DNA from: Sneathiella sp.
GTDB taxonomy: Bacteria; Pseudomonadota; Alphaproteobacteria; Sneathiellales; Sneathiellaceae
DNA: 64,000 bases
Assembly (NCBI RefSeq): GCF_002694385.1
Contig: NZ_NZMB01000012.1
Span: forward strand, 40,778 to 104,777
Direction of reading: 5' to 3'
Made by a program: the position numbers and the translations under genes. The notes below the pieces were generated by a model, which saw only the letters and a program-made list of their open reading frames with translations, ran no database searches and was not told the DNA's origin. Shown here piece by piece: positions 28,524 through 37,571 of this stretch (its first letter is position 1; each line of letters begins with the position of its first letter).

Positions 28524-29034
28524 TGATCGCCTCCTGATCAAGCGGTCCTTCCTTCCCGTCTTTTCGGACAAGAGCTGGAGAGGCCTTCGGAACATATCCA
28601 TTTATTATCCCGCCGGCCTTGTCGATCAGGCCGCGAATTGTCTGACAGCGCGCCACGACCGCCGCATCTTCGGAGTTCGCCTCATTTGCCGTTAATGTCT
28701 CACGGAAATGCTGTTGCAATCCCTGTATTTCATCATCAAGCTGCTGGGTGATCCTCTCCAGGGTCAACCTGTATTCCGGCGGCGAATAGGGATAGGCTTC
28801 AATGGCGAGTTCCCGATCCGCAATACCGCTCTGGCGAAAATGATCAAGATAGGAACAGGGCTGCCAGTCGCTAAAATCCTCCAACATCTCCGGCATATCC
28901 GCAACCATTTCAGCCAGCATCAGCGCTTCATTAAAATGATTGAGATAGTCCGTCGCCAGTAGCGTCAGATCATTTATGTTGGTATTTCTGGCGCGGAGCC
29001 GAAAGGTTTCCCGCACACTTGTCGCAACATTCAT
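28507..29034 (-). CDS. Conserved-looking protein of unknown function
   Basis: A 175-residue, mostly helical, soluble protein without signal peptide or membrane helix. It is acidic in the middle, with a helix-rich stretch (EYRLTLERITQQLDDEIQGL) that may be coiled coil. No motif or family is recognised. It overlaps the start of the HEXXH gene by 17 bases, and the SD of that gene lies inside this coding sequence, so the two are co-expressed. Codon use resembles neighbouring genes, which supports it being real. Confidence 0.65.
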   Translation of the reverse strand: MNVATSVRETFRLRARNTNINDLTLLATDYLNHFNEALMLAEMVADMPEMLEDFSDWQPCSYLDHFRQSGIADRELAIEAYPYSPPEYRLTLERITQQLDDEIQGLQQHFRETLTANEANSEDAAVVARCQTIRGLIDKAGGIINGYVPKASPALVRKDGKEGPLDQEAISALFG

Positions 29035-29644
29035 CTTGACCGCATTCCGTTTGATACCGACCGGTTCGATCCGGCCAAATACAGAATGTTACGATTATTT
29101 GATTAAAGAAGTGTTTTTTCCGATCAATCGAGAAGCGCGGCCGTTTCCGGTGGCGTCGTCCCTTTGTCGTCCTGATGGCGTTCCTGCACAAAAAAAGTAA
29201 CCGACAATAGCAATGTCAGCAGAAAAACCGAGGATGAAAGGATAAGCTTTGAATAACAGCCTTTCACTGAAAGCGTTTTGCCCATGTCACTGAACATCAT
29301 TCCCATCTTACCCCCTATCCCTGTAACAGATCCATTTCCGTTCCGAAATCAAGTATAGGAAACAGGTCTCATCGGAACTAGCGTTTTGGTTGTTCCGAGA
29401 AGTTTTTTTACACTTTTAAACATACATCCTTAAAAGTGCGAATACGAAATAAAGAACAACCACAAGATATAGCCTCTCTTCCCTCATCCCTCACAAGTCG
29501 CAATCAGCTTTTTTTGAGTGAATGGAAGACAGTGTTGATCCGTTCAGCCGAATCGGGGGAATTCCGCTCATTATCAAGAGGACAGCTCGTCATCCGGCAA
29601 GCCGGAGCCGTTCTGACCGAAGGCCCAGATGCCCTGGTTGATGC
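29035..29644. other. Gene-poor, AT-richer interval of about 610 bases
   Basis: No recognised gene lies between the unknown gene ending at 29034 and the MarR gene ending at 29645. Base composition is noticeably more AT-rich than neighbours around 29320-29430. Two short frames (29124-29306 minus and 29436-29648 plus) are listed separately with low confidence. No stable RNA or long repeat is visible. Confidence 0.5.
29124..29306 (-). CDS. Possible small single-pass membrane protein
   Basis: A 60-residue frame with one strongly hydrophobic segment (about residues 20-40, LILSSSVFLLTLLLSVTFFV) followed by a charged tail. An AGGGGG lies 4 bases before the ATG. A hydrophobic helix with positive charge on the N-terminal side (KGCYSK) fits a real inner-membrane peptide. 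No homologue is recognised and codon bias is inconclusive. Confidence 0.4.
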   Translation of the reverse strand: MGMMFSDMGKTLSVKGCYSKLILSSSVFLLTLLLSVTFFVQERHQDDKGTTPPETAALLD

Positions 29645-29648
29645 TTAA
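29436..29648 (+). CDS. Possible small protein, doubtful
   Basis: A 70-residue frame starting GTG, without a convincing ribosome site. Its second half (from about residue 30) has codon choice like real genes here, which is the only support. It ends 4 bases inside the convergent MarR gene. It could be a remnant or noise. Confidence 0.22.
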   Translation: MRIRNKEQPQDIASLPSSLTSRNQLFLSEWKTVLIRSAESGEFRSLSRGQLVIRQAGAVLTEGPDALVDA

Positions 29649-30112
29649 ATGATATCGTGGAATTTCTTCAACAGCTCAATCAAACGCGCATGATCCTCTG
29701 CCCCGAGACCAGCAATCACCTTTGCCTCGATCTCTTTCACCTTCTCTTCAAGGGCTTCGAGTTCCGCCTCTCCCTTTTCGGTGAGGCGCACCGCATAGGC
29801 GCGCTTGTCGCCAGCCACCGCCGCGCGCAGGATCAGACCGTCCTTTTCGAACTTGTTCAGGATCGGCACGAGGGAGGAACGGTCAAGACCGGCGGCCTCC
29901 GCAATGGCGCTCTGCGTCCGGCCGGGGTTCTCATGAATGATTGCCATGACGGAATACTGTCCGGTCATCAGCTTTTTTCCTGCGGCGGTTGCAAAGCTGC
30001 TCTGCGCCCTCAAGGTCGCCTTGCGCATATGAAACCCGACGATTCCGTCAAGGCTCGTCATTTCCATTTCGGACGCAGATTGCCGACCGTTCTTCAATTT
30101 TGCTCCCGACAT
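29645..30112 (-). CDS. MarR-family transcriptional regulator
   Basis: A 155-residue dimeric winged-helix repressor. The recognition region is TQSAIAEAAGLDRSSLVPIL (about residues 66-85), the wing DKRAYAVRLTEKGEAEL (about 102-118), flanked by dimerisation helices. MarR proteins usually respond to phenolic or lipophilic ligands and repress their own promoter. Palindromic repeats in its upstream region support autoregulation. No efflux or detoxification gene is adjacent; the closest gene is glcB, so its targets may lie elsewhere. Confidence 0.9.
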   Translation of the reverse strand: MSGAKLKNGRQSASEMEMTSLDGIVGFHMRKATLRAQSSFATAAGKKLMTGQYSVMAIIHENPGRTQSAIAEAAGLDRSSLVPILNKFEKDGLILRAAVAGDKRAYAVRLTEKGEAELEALEEKVKEIEAKVIAGLGAEDHARLIELLKKFHDII

Positions 30113-30127
30113 CTTATATTGACCGCC

Positions 30128-30180
30128 CCTGTTACAGGCTATGACAGACAGGTTATCTATTTGATATGCCTGTTATAGCC
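30128..30180. promoter_or_regulatory. Repeated palindromes upstream of the MarR gene (putative operators)
   Basis: CCTGT-T-ACAGG (30128-30138) is a perfect 11-base palindrome. CCTGTTATAG (30169-30178) repeats it 41 bases away, about four helical turns. In addition, GGCTATGACAGA (30137-30148) is inverted against CCTGTTATAGCC (30169-30180) with 10 of 12 matches. The block starts 16 bases before the MarR start codon, where a self-repressing MarR protein would bind. Confidence 0.45.
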
Positions 30181-30213
30181 ACAGAGATAGCGGAAAGACA
30201 AGAAAATGCGGGA

Positions 30214-32391
30214 TTATTGGGCCTTCGCCTCAATCCGTCGCGCATGCAGGATTGGCTCGGTGTAGCCACTTGGCTGCTCCCTCCCGCGGAAGACGAGGTC
30301 ACAAGCCGCCTTGAAGGCGACTGATGTTTGGAAGTTCCCGGCCATTGGCCTATACAGTGGATCACCGGCATTCTGTTCGTCAACAACAGCGGCCATACGC
30401 TCCATGGTTTCTGTGACCTGTGCTTCACTACAAATACCATGATGTAACCAGTTCGCGATATGCTGGCTGGAGATGCGCAAGGTCGCCCGGTCTTCCATGA
30501 GGCCGACATTATTGATGTCCGGCACCTTGGAGCATCCGACGCCCTGATCAACCCAGCGCACCACATAGCCCAGAATGCCCTGCGCATTATTATCAAGCTC
30601 AGCCTGCACCTGTTGCTCCGAGAGATTCTCCCCTTTCAGAAGAGGCGGCGTCAGGATGCTGTCCAGACTTGCCCGCCCGCGGGAGACGATTTCCTGCTGG
30701 CGCTCCTTCACAGAGACTTCATGATAATGCAGGGCATGCAGGGTCGCCGCCGTCGGGGAGGGAACCCAGGCGCAATTGGCGCCCGCTTTCGGATGACCGA
30801 CTTTCGCCGTCATCATCTTGGCCATTTCATCGGGCATGGCCCACATGCCCTTGCCGATCTGCGCATGGCCCGGCAGGCCCACTTCAAGGCCGATGTCAAC
30901 ATTCCAGTCTTCATAGGAAGCGATCCACGGCTCGCCCTTCGCATCGTCCTTGCGCATGAAGGGGCCTGCTTCCATGCTGGTGTGGATCTCATCGCCCGTC
31001 CGGTCAAGAAAGCCCGTATTGATGAAAAAGATCCGGTCTTTTACCGCCCGGATACATTCCTTCAGATTGACGGTCGTCCGGCGTTCCTCATCCATCACCC
31101 CGACCTTGAGGCTGTTGCGCGGCAGGCCGAAGCCATCCTCAACCGCCGCGAAAAGATCATTGGTGAAGGCGACTTCCTCCGGTCCATGCATTTTCGGCTT
31201 CACGATATACAGGCTGCCTGCCCGGCTGTTGCGAAACCGGCCAAGACCTTTAAGATCGTGCAACGCCGCAGCCGTCGTCATCACAGCATCCAGAATGCCT
31301 TCCGGAATTTCATGTCCATCGGCGTCCAGCACGGCCCCGGTCGTCATCAAATGCCCGACATTGCGCACCAGCAACAGGCTGCGCCCATGCAGCGTGAATT
31401 TTTTCCCTGCGGGATCAAGATAGCTTCTGTCCCCATTCAGGGTCCGGGTGACAACCTTACCGCCCTTCTCAAACCTGTCTTCAAGATCCCCCTTCATTAG
31501 CCCCAACCAGTTGCGATAGACCAGCGCCTTGTCCTCGGCATCGACGGCAGCAACCGAATCTTCGCAGTCCTGAATAGTGGAAAGGGCGGATTCCATCAGG
31601 ATATCCTTCACACCGGCCGGATGATCCCTGCCAACCGGATGGGACGCATCAATCTGGATATCCAGATGCAGGCCGTTTTTACGCAGCAGCACCGATGTCG
31701 GAGTCGCATCGCCAAGATATCCGGCAAATTGGGACGGATCGGCAAGCGTGCTCTCACTGCCATCGGCAAGTTTGGCAACAAGCTTCCGGCCACCCGGCCC
31801 ATCACTCAGTCGGTAGGCCGTCACCTCCTTATGGCTACCTTTCGCGAGCGGTGCCGCCCGGTCCAGTACACCAAAGCCATATTCGATGACTTTCTGGCCG
31901 CGTACAGGGTTATATCCCGTGCCTTTTTCCGCGCCGTCCGTCTCCGGCAGAATATCCGTGCCATAGAGCGCATCATACAGGCTGCCCCAGCGGGCATTCG
32001 CGGCGTTGAGAGCATAACGGGCATTCATCACCGGCACCACAAGCTGCGGCCCTGCCACATCGGCAATTTCAGGATCGACATTCACCGTCGTCACCTGAAA
32101 AGCAGGGCCCTCCGGCACCAGATAGCCTATTTCTTCGAGGAAGGATTTATAGGCCTTCGCGTCATGCGGCTTTCCTTTTGCCGCCAGATGCCATGCGTCA
32201 ATTTTTGCCTGCAATCTCTCACGCTTTTCCAGCAGGGCACGGTTTCGCGGCGCAAACTCCGTCACGATATCTGCGAGCAGCTTCCAGAGTTTCTCAACCG
32301 GAACATCCAGTCCCGGCAGGATTTCCTTTTCCACAAGATCGGCAATTTCCGGGGCAACTTGAAGCCCGGCTTTCATCACATGTTCAGCCAT
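30214..32391 (-). CDS. glcB: Malate synthase G
   Basis: Condenses glyoxylate with acetyl-CoA to malate. The 725-residue length is that of the G isoform. Recognisable blocks are [34 protein letters not shown] (metal and acid region), the glyoxylate-site region [20 protein letters not shown], and [20 protein letters not shown]. The C-terminal domain has [18 protein letters not shown]. The isoform usually serves glycolate/glyoxylate use instead of the acetate bypass. It is divergent from an IclR regulator, with an IclR-box-like operator between them. No glcDEF or aceA gene is in the window. Confidence 0.96.
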   Translation of the reverse strand: MAEHVMKAGLQVAPEIADLVEKEILPGLDVPVEKLWKLLADIVTEFAPRNRALLEKRERLQAKIDAWHLAAKGKPHDAKAYKSFLEEIGYLVPEGPAFQVTTVNVDPEIADVAGPQLVVPVMNARYALNAANARWGSLYDALYGTDILPETDGAEKGTGYNPVRGQKVIEYGFGVLDRAAPLAKGSHKEVTAYRLSDGPGGRKLVAKLADGSESTLADPSQFAGYLGDATPTSVLLRKNGLHLDIQIDASHPVGRDHPAGVKDILMESALSTIQDCEDSVAAVDAEDKALVYRNWLGLMKGDLEDRFEKGGKVVTRTLNGDRSYLDPAGKKFTLHGRSLLLVRNVGHLMTTGAVLDADGHEIPEGILDAVMTTAAALHDLKGLGRFRNSRAGSLYIVKPKMHGPEEVAFTNDLFAAVEDGFGLPRNSLKVGVMDEERRTTVNLKECIRAVKDRIFFINTGFLDRTGDEIHTSMEAGPFMRKDDAKGEPWIASYEDWNVDIGLEVGLPGHAQIGKGMWAMPDEMAKMMTAKVGHPKAGANCAWVPSPTAATLHALHYHEVSVKERQQEIVSRGRASLDSILTPPLLKGENLSEQQVQAELDNNAQGILGYVVRWVDQGVGCSKVPDINNVGLMEDRATLRISSQHIANWLHHGICSEAQVTETMERMAAVVDEQNAGDPLYRPMAGNFQTSVAFKAACDLVFRGREQPSGYTEPILHARRIEAKAQ

Positions 32392-32460
32392 CTCAACTCT
32401 TTCATTATCCGGATCAGTTTTCTGCGGCGGCTCATGTCCGCCGGATTTGTTAAGCGAATA

Positions 32461-32488
32461 TTGACATGCCCGCCGCCAGGAATAAACT
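32461..32488 (+). promoter_or_regulatory. Putative promoter of the IclR gene
   Basis: A perfect TTGACA (32461-32466) and TAAACT (32483-32488) are 16 bases apart on the plus strand. Transcription would begin about 32495, inside the IclR-like operator and about 55 bases before the chosen start codon. Confidence 0.5.
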
Positions 32489-32492
32489 AAAA

Positions 32493-32506
32493 TGGAAATA
32501 TTTTCA
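32493..32506. promoter_or_regulatory. IclR-box-like operator
   Basis: TGGAAATATTTTCA is a 14-base palindrome with one mismatch and closely matches the E. coli IclR consensus half-site TGGAAAT. A second ATGGAA begins 19 bases after the first (32511 against 32492). It overlaps the predicted transcription start of the iclR-type gene and lies about 100 bases upstream of glcB. Confidence 0.5.
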
Positions 32507-32548
32507 TATTATGGAATTTATAAATCTCGCAGAAGGATAAATTGCGTC

Positions 32549-33349
32549 ATGAAAGCAACGGCACGGGGCGAACCCGTCGCGCGGTCGGGTCAAGTACAAT
32601 CCCTGACGCGGGCGCTCTCCATCCTGAATATAATCGCCGACGCCCCGCCCGGCCTGTCGCTGACCGCCATTGCCAAGTCGCTGTCCCTGCCCCCGTCCAC
32701 AGCGCACCGGCTGCTCACAACGTTGCAGGAAGAACGATACGTTCAGTATGACAGGGACAGCAGTCGGTGGCAGATCGCCATGCGCGCCTTTGTGACCGGA
32801 AACGGATTCCTTGTCTCGCGCGATCTGTCAACCGTGGCGCGCCCCTATATGCGACGATTGATGGAACTGAGCGGGGAAACGGTCAATCTGGCCATTGCCG
32901 ATGGCGACAAGGCGATTTACCTCGCACAGGTGGAAAGCCGCGAGATGATGCGGGTCTTTTCCAAACCCGGGAATAGCGTCCCGCTGCATTGTTCCGGCGT
33001 TGGCAAGGCCATTCTGATGGCTATGCCGGAAAAAGATGTCGGTCGAATTATTGAAATGCGCGGCCTTGCAAAACTGACCGACAAGACAATTGTCGAGCCA
33101 GAACGGCTGCATCACGAACTGGCAGAGGCGAAGGAGCGCGGTTTTGCCCTCGATGACGAAGAACATGCCATCGGTCTTCGCTGCGTTGCGGCGCTGATCT
33201 ATGATGAACATGCGGAACCCCTGGCCGGGCTTTCCATATCCGGCCCGGCGGCCCGCATCTCACGGGAACGAATGATAGAACTCGGCAACATCACCAAAAT
33301 GATCGCCGACGAAGTGACGGCTGCTCTCGGCGGTCGCTTGCCTGCCTGA
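32549..33349 (+). CDS. IclR-family transcriptional regulator
   Basis: A 266-residue regulator with an N-terminal winged helix (SLTRALSILNIIADAPPGLS, then TAIAKSLSLPPSTAHRLLTT) and a C-terminal effector domain (SVPLHCSGVGKAILMAMPE, GFALDDEEHAIGLRCVAALI). MKATARG at 32549 is taken as start since the 19 residues upstream are outside the family and cross the operator; AAGGA lies 11 bases before it. Being divergent from glcB with a shared operator, it probably controls malate synthase in response to glyoxylate or a related acid. That is inference from position. Confidence 0.9.
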   Translation: MKATARGEPVARSGQVQSLTRALSILNIIADAPPGLSLTAIAKSLSLPPSTAHRLLTTLQEERYVQYDRDSSRWQIAMRAFVTGNGFLVSRDLSTVARPYMRRLMELSGETVNLAIADGDKAIYLAQVESREMMRVFSKPGNSVPLHCSGVGKAILMAMPEKDVGRIIEMRGLAKLTDKTIVEPERLHHELAEAKERGFALDDEEHAIGLRCVAALIYDEHAEPLAGLSISGPAARISRERMIELGNITKMIADEVTAALGGRLPA

Positions 33350-33359
33350 CTGCAGCCGT

Positions 33360-34697
33360 TTAAAATCCGGAGAAATTTCCCCCACCGATTTCTACATCTC
33401 TCTCATAAACCCTCTCCCCGGCCACATAGGTTGCCCGGACAGCGCGATCATCCCCCAGCATCATCAGAACGAACAGTAATTCCTCAAGACTTTCCGCATG
33501 CCCGGTGCGGTAAGAGAGAAGTGGCGTCGCTTTCAGATCCAACACGATCACATCCGCCTCGAACCCGACGCCAAGCGATCCGATTTTATCTTCCAGATAC
33601 AGAGCTTCGGCCGAGCCCCGTGTCGCCAGATAAAAGGCCTGATGGGCATTCAGCGCAAATCCATTGAGCTGGGCCGTCTTGTAGGCTTCATTCATACTGA
33701 CGAGCTGCGAGAAATTCGTGCCCCCGCCAAGGTCGGTCGCAAGGCCGGTCCGAACGGAGGGCGTCCCCGTCATGGCCCGCTCCAGTCGGAATAGCCCACT
33801 GCCCAAAAACAGATTTGACGTCGGGCAATGAGCAAGCGCCGTTCCTGTCTCAGCGAAGAGGCGGAAGTCGTCCTCTGTGAAATGAACGCCATGGCCATAA
33901 ATGGCGCGCGGGCCGAGCTGACCATAGTGATCATAAATATCGGCATAACTCTTGCGACCCGGAAACAGGGACATCGCCCAGTCAATTTCCGACAGATTCT
34001 CGGAAATATGCGATTGCAGATAGCTTCCCGGATATTCCCGCCACAGTGCCCCGGCAAGTTCCATCTGCGCCTCTGTACTCGTCGGGGCGAAACGGGGGGT
34101 CACCGCATAAAGCGCCCGACCCGCCCCGTGCCATTTCTCCATCAGCGCCTTGCTGTCATCATAGCCACTTTGCGCCGTATCCCGCAGGGCTTCAGGCGCC
34201 TGTCGGTCCATCAAAAGCTTTCCGGCGATAGTGCGCATATTGATCTTTGCCGTCGTCTCAAAGAAGGCATCAACGGACTGCGGATGAACCGTACAAAAAA
34301 CCCCTGCCGTCGTGGTTCCAGCGCGTAGCAATTCTTTCAAAAAGACTTCGGCGGTCGCCAGCGCATAGGCTTTATCCGCAAATTTCTGTTCGGTAACGAA
34401 GGTATATTTGTTGAGCCAGTCAATAAGTTGCTTGCCATAGGCGCCGATCATTTCGGTCTGCGGATAATGCACATGGCAGTCGATAAACCCGGGACAGATG
34501 AGGGCATCTTCATAACGGGTGATCGGCACCTCCGGCGAGAGCGTGGGGAGCATCTCATCTGCGGCACCGAAGCCTGTAATCTGCCCGGCTTCCATCACCA
34601 GCAGGGCATCCTCCTCATAATGCAGACAGTCCCTAACGGACCGGGTGAAGGGGTTGTCCCGATAAGTGAGGGCGCGGCCCCGGATCGCTTTCTGCAT
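33360..34697 (-). CDS. guaD: Guanine deaminase
   Basis: Hydrolyses guanine to xanthine and ammonia in purine salvage/catabolism. The 445-residue amidohydrolase has the GuaD signature PGFIDCHVHYPQTEMIGAYG with zinc ligands H75 and H77, later SHISENLSEIDWAMSLFP, YGHGVHFTEDD and the metal aspartate in GLATDLGGGTNFS. It starts 5 bases after the stop of an Lrp/AsnC regulator, so both form one transcript. Confidence 0.95.
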   Translation of the reverse strand: MQKAIRGRALTYRDNPFTRSVRDCLHYEEDALLVMEAGQITGFGAADEMLPTLSPEVPITRYEDALICPGFIDCHVHYPQTEMIGAYGKQLIDWLNKYTFVTEQKFADKAYALATAEVFLKELLRAGTTTAGVFCTVHPQSVDAFFETTAKINMRTIAGKLLMDRQAPEALRDTAQSGYDDSKALMEKWHGAGRALYAVTPRFAPTSTEAQMELAGALWREYPGSYLQSHISENLSEIDWAMSLFPGRKSYADIYDHYGQLGPRAIYGHGVHFTEDDFRLFAETGTALAHCPTSNLFLGSGLFRLERAMTGTPSVRTGLATDLGGGTNFSQLVSMNEAYKTAQLNGFALNAHQAFYLATRGSAEALYLEDKIGSLGVGFEADVIVLDLKATPLLSYRTGHAESLEELLFVLMMLGDDRAVRATYVAGERVYERDVEIGGGNFSGF

Positions 34698-34702
34698 ACG
34701 CC

Positions 34703-35188
34703 CTATTTCCCATACGCCACGGACATGGGCAGGGTTACCTCGTCCTTCACAACCTCCATGACGACATAGGTATGGGTTTGCAGGACATGGGGCAGCCGGG
34801 AAATCGTATTGCCCAGCAGCTCCCGATAGGAGGTTATATCCCGGGTCCGGACCTTCAAAAGATAGTCGAAACCGCCTGCCATCATCATACAGGACTGTAT
34901 CTCCGGCACATCCTGAACGGCATCATTAAAGGCCTCAAGATCCGGCGCCGTGGTACGGGAAAGCTGCACCTGCACCATCACCACATGCCCGGCATCGACA
35001 GTTACCGGGTCCAGCGCCGCAAAATAACCCCGGATGGCGCCTGCTTTCTCCAGCCTTTTGACCCGCTCCGCGCAGGGCGTTTTGGTTAAATTGACACGCC
35101 GGGACAGCTCGACCATGGAAATACGCCCATTTTCCTGAATTTCGCGTAAAATGCGAAAGTCTGTCCTGTCCAGACCCTGATCCACCAT
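34703..35188 (-). CDS. Lrp/AsnC-family transcriptional regulator
   Basis: A 161-residue regulator with an N-terminal helix-turn-helix (ISMVELSRRVNLTKTPCAER, about residues 23-42) and a C-terminal RAM effector domain ending VMEVVKDEVTLPMS. A CAGGAA site precedes the ATG. It is the first gene of a two-gene unit with guaD. The sensed ligand may be an amino acid or, given the neighbour, a purine-related compound. Confidence 0.9.
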   Translation of the reverse strand: MVDQGLDRTDFRILREIQENGRISMVELSRRVNLTKTPCAERVKRLEKAGAIRGYFAALDPVTVDAGHVVMVQVQLSRTTAPDLEAFNDAVQDVPEIQSCMMMAGGFDYLLKVRTRDITSYRELLGNTISRLPHVLQTHTYVVMEVVKDEVTLPMSVAYGK

Positions 35189-35401
35189 CTTAATTTCCTG
35201 TATTGGGCTCTCATTTCACCATATTCGATTTAATCAAATAACGGCGATATTGCCCAGCAAATTCCTGTAATGGGAATTTTGCCTCACATTTCAACCAGGT
35301 CTCGAAATTGTGTTACCATCATAAAAATTGGGGGAGGACGCCCCGGCCACTATTCGCTAGGATGAGCGAAACAGAATTTCCATCACACTATCCGAAAGAC
35401 C

Positions 35402-36646
35402 ATGACAGGCACCCGTTTCATATTCCGAACATTCCGGCGCTACTGCTGCCACTTTGCCATATTTGCCATACTGACGTATCCTCTGACGATCCATGCCAGC
35501 GAGGCGGAGTTCAAAAACTGGGATGAAGTGGTCGACGCGGCGAAGGGAGGCACGGTCAACTGGTTTCTGTGGGGCGGTGCCGATAACATAAACGCCTATG
35601 TTTCAGACTATGTCGGCGGAGAATTGAAAAAACGCTATGACATAACGCTTAACCGCATCGGCCTTAGCGATACGGCGGAAGCGGTCAATCTGGTCCTTGG
35701 TGAAAAGCAGGCCGGGAATGATGACAACGGGTCGGTTGACATGATCTGGATCAACGGCGGTAACTTTCGCACCATGAAGCAGGGGGATCTGCTGTACTGC
35801 GGATATACGGATCTGCTACCGAACAACCAACTGGTTGATTGGACAGATCCCTCCATCGCCAATGACTTCGGCCTGCCGGTGGACGGCTGCGAGGTGCCAT
35901 GGAACCGTGCGCAGTTCGCCTTCGCCTATGACATTGCGCGCACGGAAACCCCACCCGAAAGCATTGCCGCGCTGATTGATTGGGTGAAACAGAATCCGGG
36001 GAGCTTCACCTATCCGGCCGCCAGTGATTTCAACGGCAGCGTCTTTATCCGCCATGTCTTTTATCATGCGGCAGGCGGGGTCGAAAAGCTGCTGGGTCCC
36101 TTTGATCAGACGACATACGATGCGGTGGCGCCAAAAGCCTGGGCAATTCTGAATGACATGAAGCCTTATCTCTGGCGGGAAGGGACCACCTATCCAAATT
36201 CCATCGCCAGTCTCGCGCAACTTTTCGCCAACCAGGAGGTCTCCCTCTATTTCGACTATGATCCGGCTATTTTCGGGATTAATGTGGAGAATGGCATTTT
36301 TCCCGAGACGACACGCTCTTATGGCCTGGCTGACGGGACGATCGGCAATATCAACTATGTCGCCATTCCATACAATTCACCCAACAAGGCGGCGGCCATG
36401 GTGACAGCAAATTTTCTGCTGTCTTTTGAGGCGCAGTTCGAAAAGGCAAAGGCCGATGTCTGGGGGGCGGCGCCCGCCATTGATGTCGCGCGTCTGCGGC
36501 AGGAGGAACAGACGCATTTCGCCGCTCTGCCTCGTAATCCGGCCGTCATTGCGCCGGAGATACTGGCGCGTCATGCCCTGCCCGAGCTTCACCCCGACTG
36601 GATCAGCGCCATTGAAACGGGCTGGCAGGAATATGTTGCAAAATAG
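35402..36646 (+). CDS. ABC transporter substrate-binding protein, YnjB-like
   Basis: A 414-residue periplasmic binding protein. The N-terminus has a long signal peptide (about residues 1-30, ending TIHASEAE). The YnjB family pattern is clear: VNWFLWGGADNINAYVSDYV, DMIWINGGNFRTMKQGDLLY and VPWNRAQFAF, similar to E. coli YnjB. It heads an operon with two permeases and an ATPase. Ligand unknown; YnjBCD-type systems are suspected of carrying thiamine-like or other small cations, unproven. The ATG has only a weak ribosome site. Confidence 0.85.
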   Translation: MTGTRFIFRTFRRYCCHFAIFAILTYPLTIHASEAEFKNWDEVVDAAKGGTVNWFLWGGADNINAYVSDYVGGELKKRYDITLNRIGLSDTAEAVNLVLGEKQAGNDDNGSVDMIWINGGNFRTMKQGDLLYCGYTDLLPNNQLVDWTDPSIANDFGLPVDGCEVPWNRAQFAFAYDIARTETPPESIAALIDWVKQNPGSFTYPAASDFNGSVFIRHVFYHAAGGVEKLLGPFDQTTYDAVAPKAWAILNDMKPYLWREGTTYPNSIASLAQLFANQEVSLYFDYDPAIFGINVENGIFPETTRSYGLADGTIGNINYVAIPYNSPNKAAAMVTANFLLSFEAQFEKAKADVWGAAPAIDVARLRQEEQTHFAALPRNPAVIAPEILARHALPELHPDWISAIETGWQEYVAK

Positions 36647-36709
36647 CGCAGTATCACCACCCTTGTCATAACGGCCGGGAACGGATTATCCCATTAGCAG
36701 GATCGGCTC

Positions 36710-37567
36710 ATGAATGAGCGATGGAAAATATCCCTGATGCTGGCCCCTGCGGTCCTGATAATAGCGGGGCTGTTTCTGGGCGGCCTCCTGCTCGGCATAA
36801 TGGGTAGTCTCGGTTATATGCCCTTTATCGGACGTCATGATTGGAGTTTTGATGCCTATCGCGAAATTGTCACGTCAGAGCGTTTTTATCACTCCTTCCT
36901 TCTTACTTTTCATATTGCGTTTACCTCGACGATTATCGCCTCTGTCATCGCCATGGGGGCCGCGCTTGTTCTCAGAAAAAGTTTCTTCGGACGCCGTGTC
37001 ATTCAGTTTCTGTTTCACCTTAATCTCACCGTTCCGCACCTCGTCGGGGCTATCGGCATTCTCTATCTCTTCTCCCAGTCCGGTTTTTTTGCGCGCCTTG
37101 CCCATGAATTTCATCTGATCGCACGTCCGGCGGATTTTCCGGCCCTCGTGTACGATCCCTTCGCCATCGGTATTATCCTGCAATATGTATGGAAGGAAGT
37201 GCCCTTTATCGGCCTGATCCTGCTCGCCAACATGCAAAGCCTCAGCCATGACTACGAAGCCGTTGCGCGCTCCCTCGGTGCAAGCCGCTGGCAGAGTTTT
37301 CGCCATGTCCTGTTGCCGCTCCTCAGTCCCGGCCTGCTGGCTGCCGCAATGATCGTTTTCGCTTTTACCTTCGGCGCCTATGAAATTCCCGCGCTGCTCG
37401 GGCAGAATTATCCTGCCGCGCTGCCCGTTCTCGCCTATCAGGCTTTCACCGATACCGATCTTAACGCCCGCCCGGCGGCCCTCGCCATGGCGATGGTCAT
37501 TGCCATCATGAGCGCGCTGATGATTTTCGCTTATGCCCGGCTGACCCGGCGCTATGTGCGGGCCTGA
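36710..37567 (+). CDS. ABC transporter permease (YnjC N-half-like)
   Basis: A 285-residue permease with six predicted helices and the coupling loop AVARSLGASRWQSFRHVLLP (about residues 183-202). In E. coli the two permease modules are fused in the YnjC protein; here this is the first module as a separate gene. It follows the binding-protein gene by 63 bases. Confidence 0.85.
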   Translation: MNERWKISLMLAPAVLIIAGLFLGGLLLGIMGSLGYMPFIGRHDWSFDAYREIVTSERFYHSFLLTFHIAFTSTIIASVIAMGAALVLRKSFFGRRVIQFLFHLNLTVPHLVGAIGILYLFSQSGFFARLAHEFHLIARPADFPALVYDPFAIGIILQYVWKEVPFIGLILLANMQSLSHDYEAVARSLGASRWQSFRHVLLPLLSPGLLAAAMIVFAFTFGAYEIPALLGQNYPAALPVLAYQAFTDTDLNARPAALAMAMVIAIMSALMIFAYARLTRRYVRA

Positions 37568-37571
37568 AATA

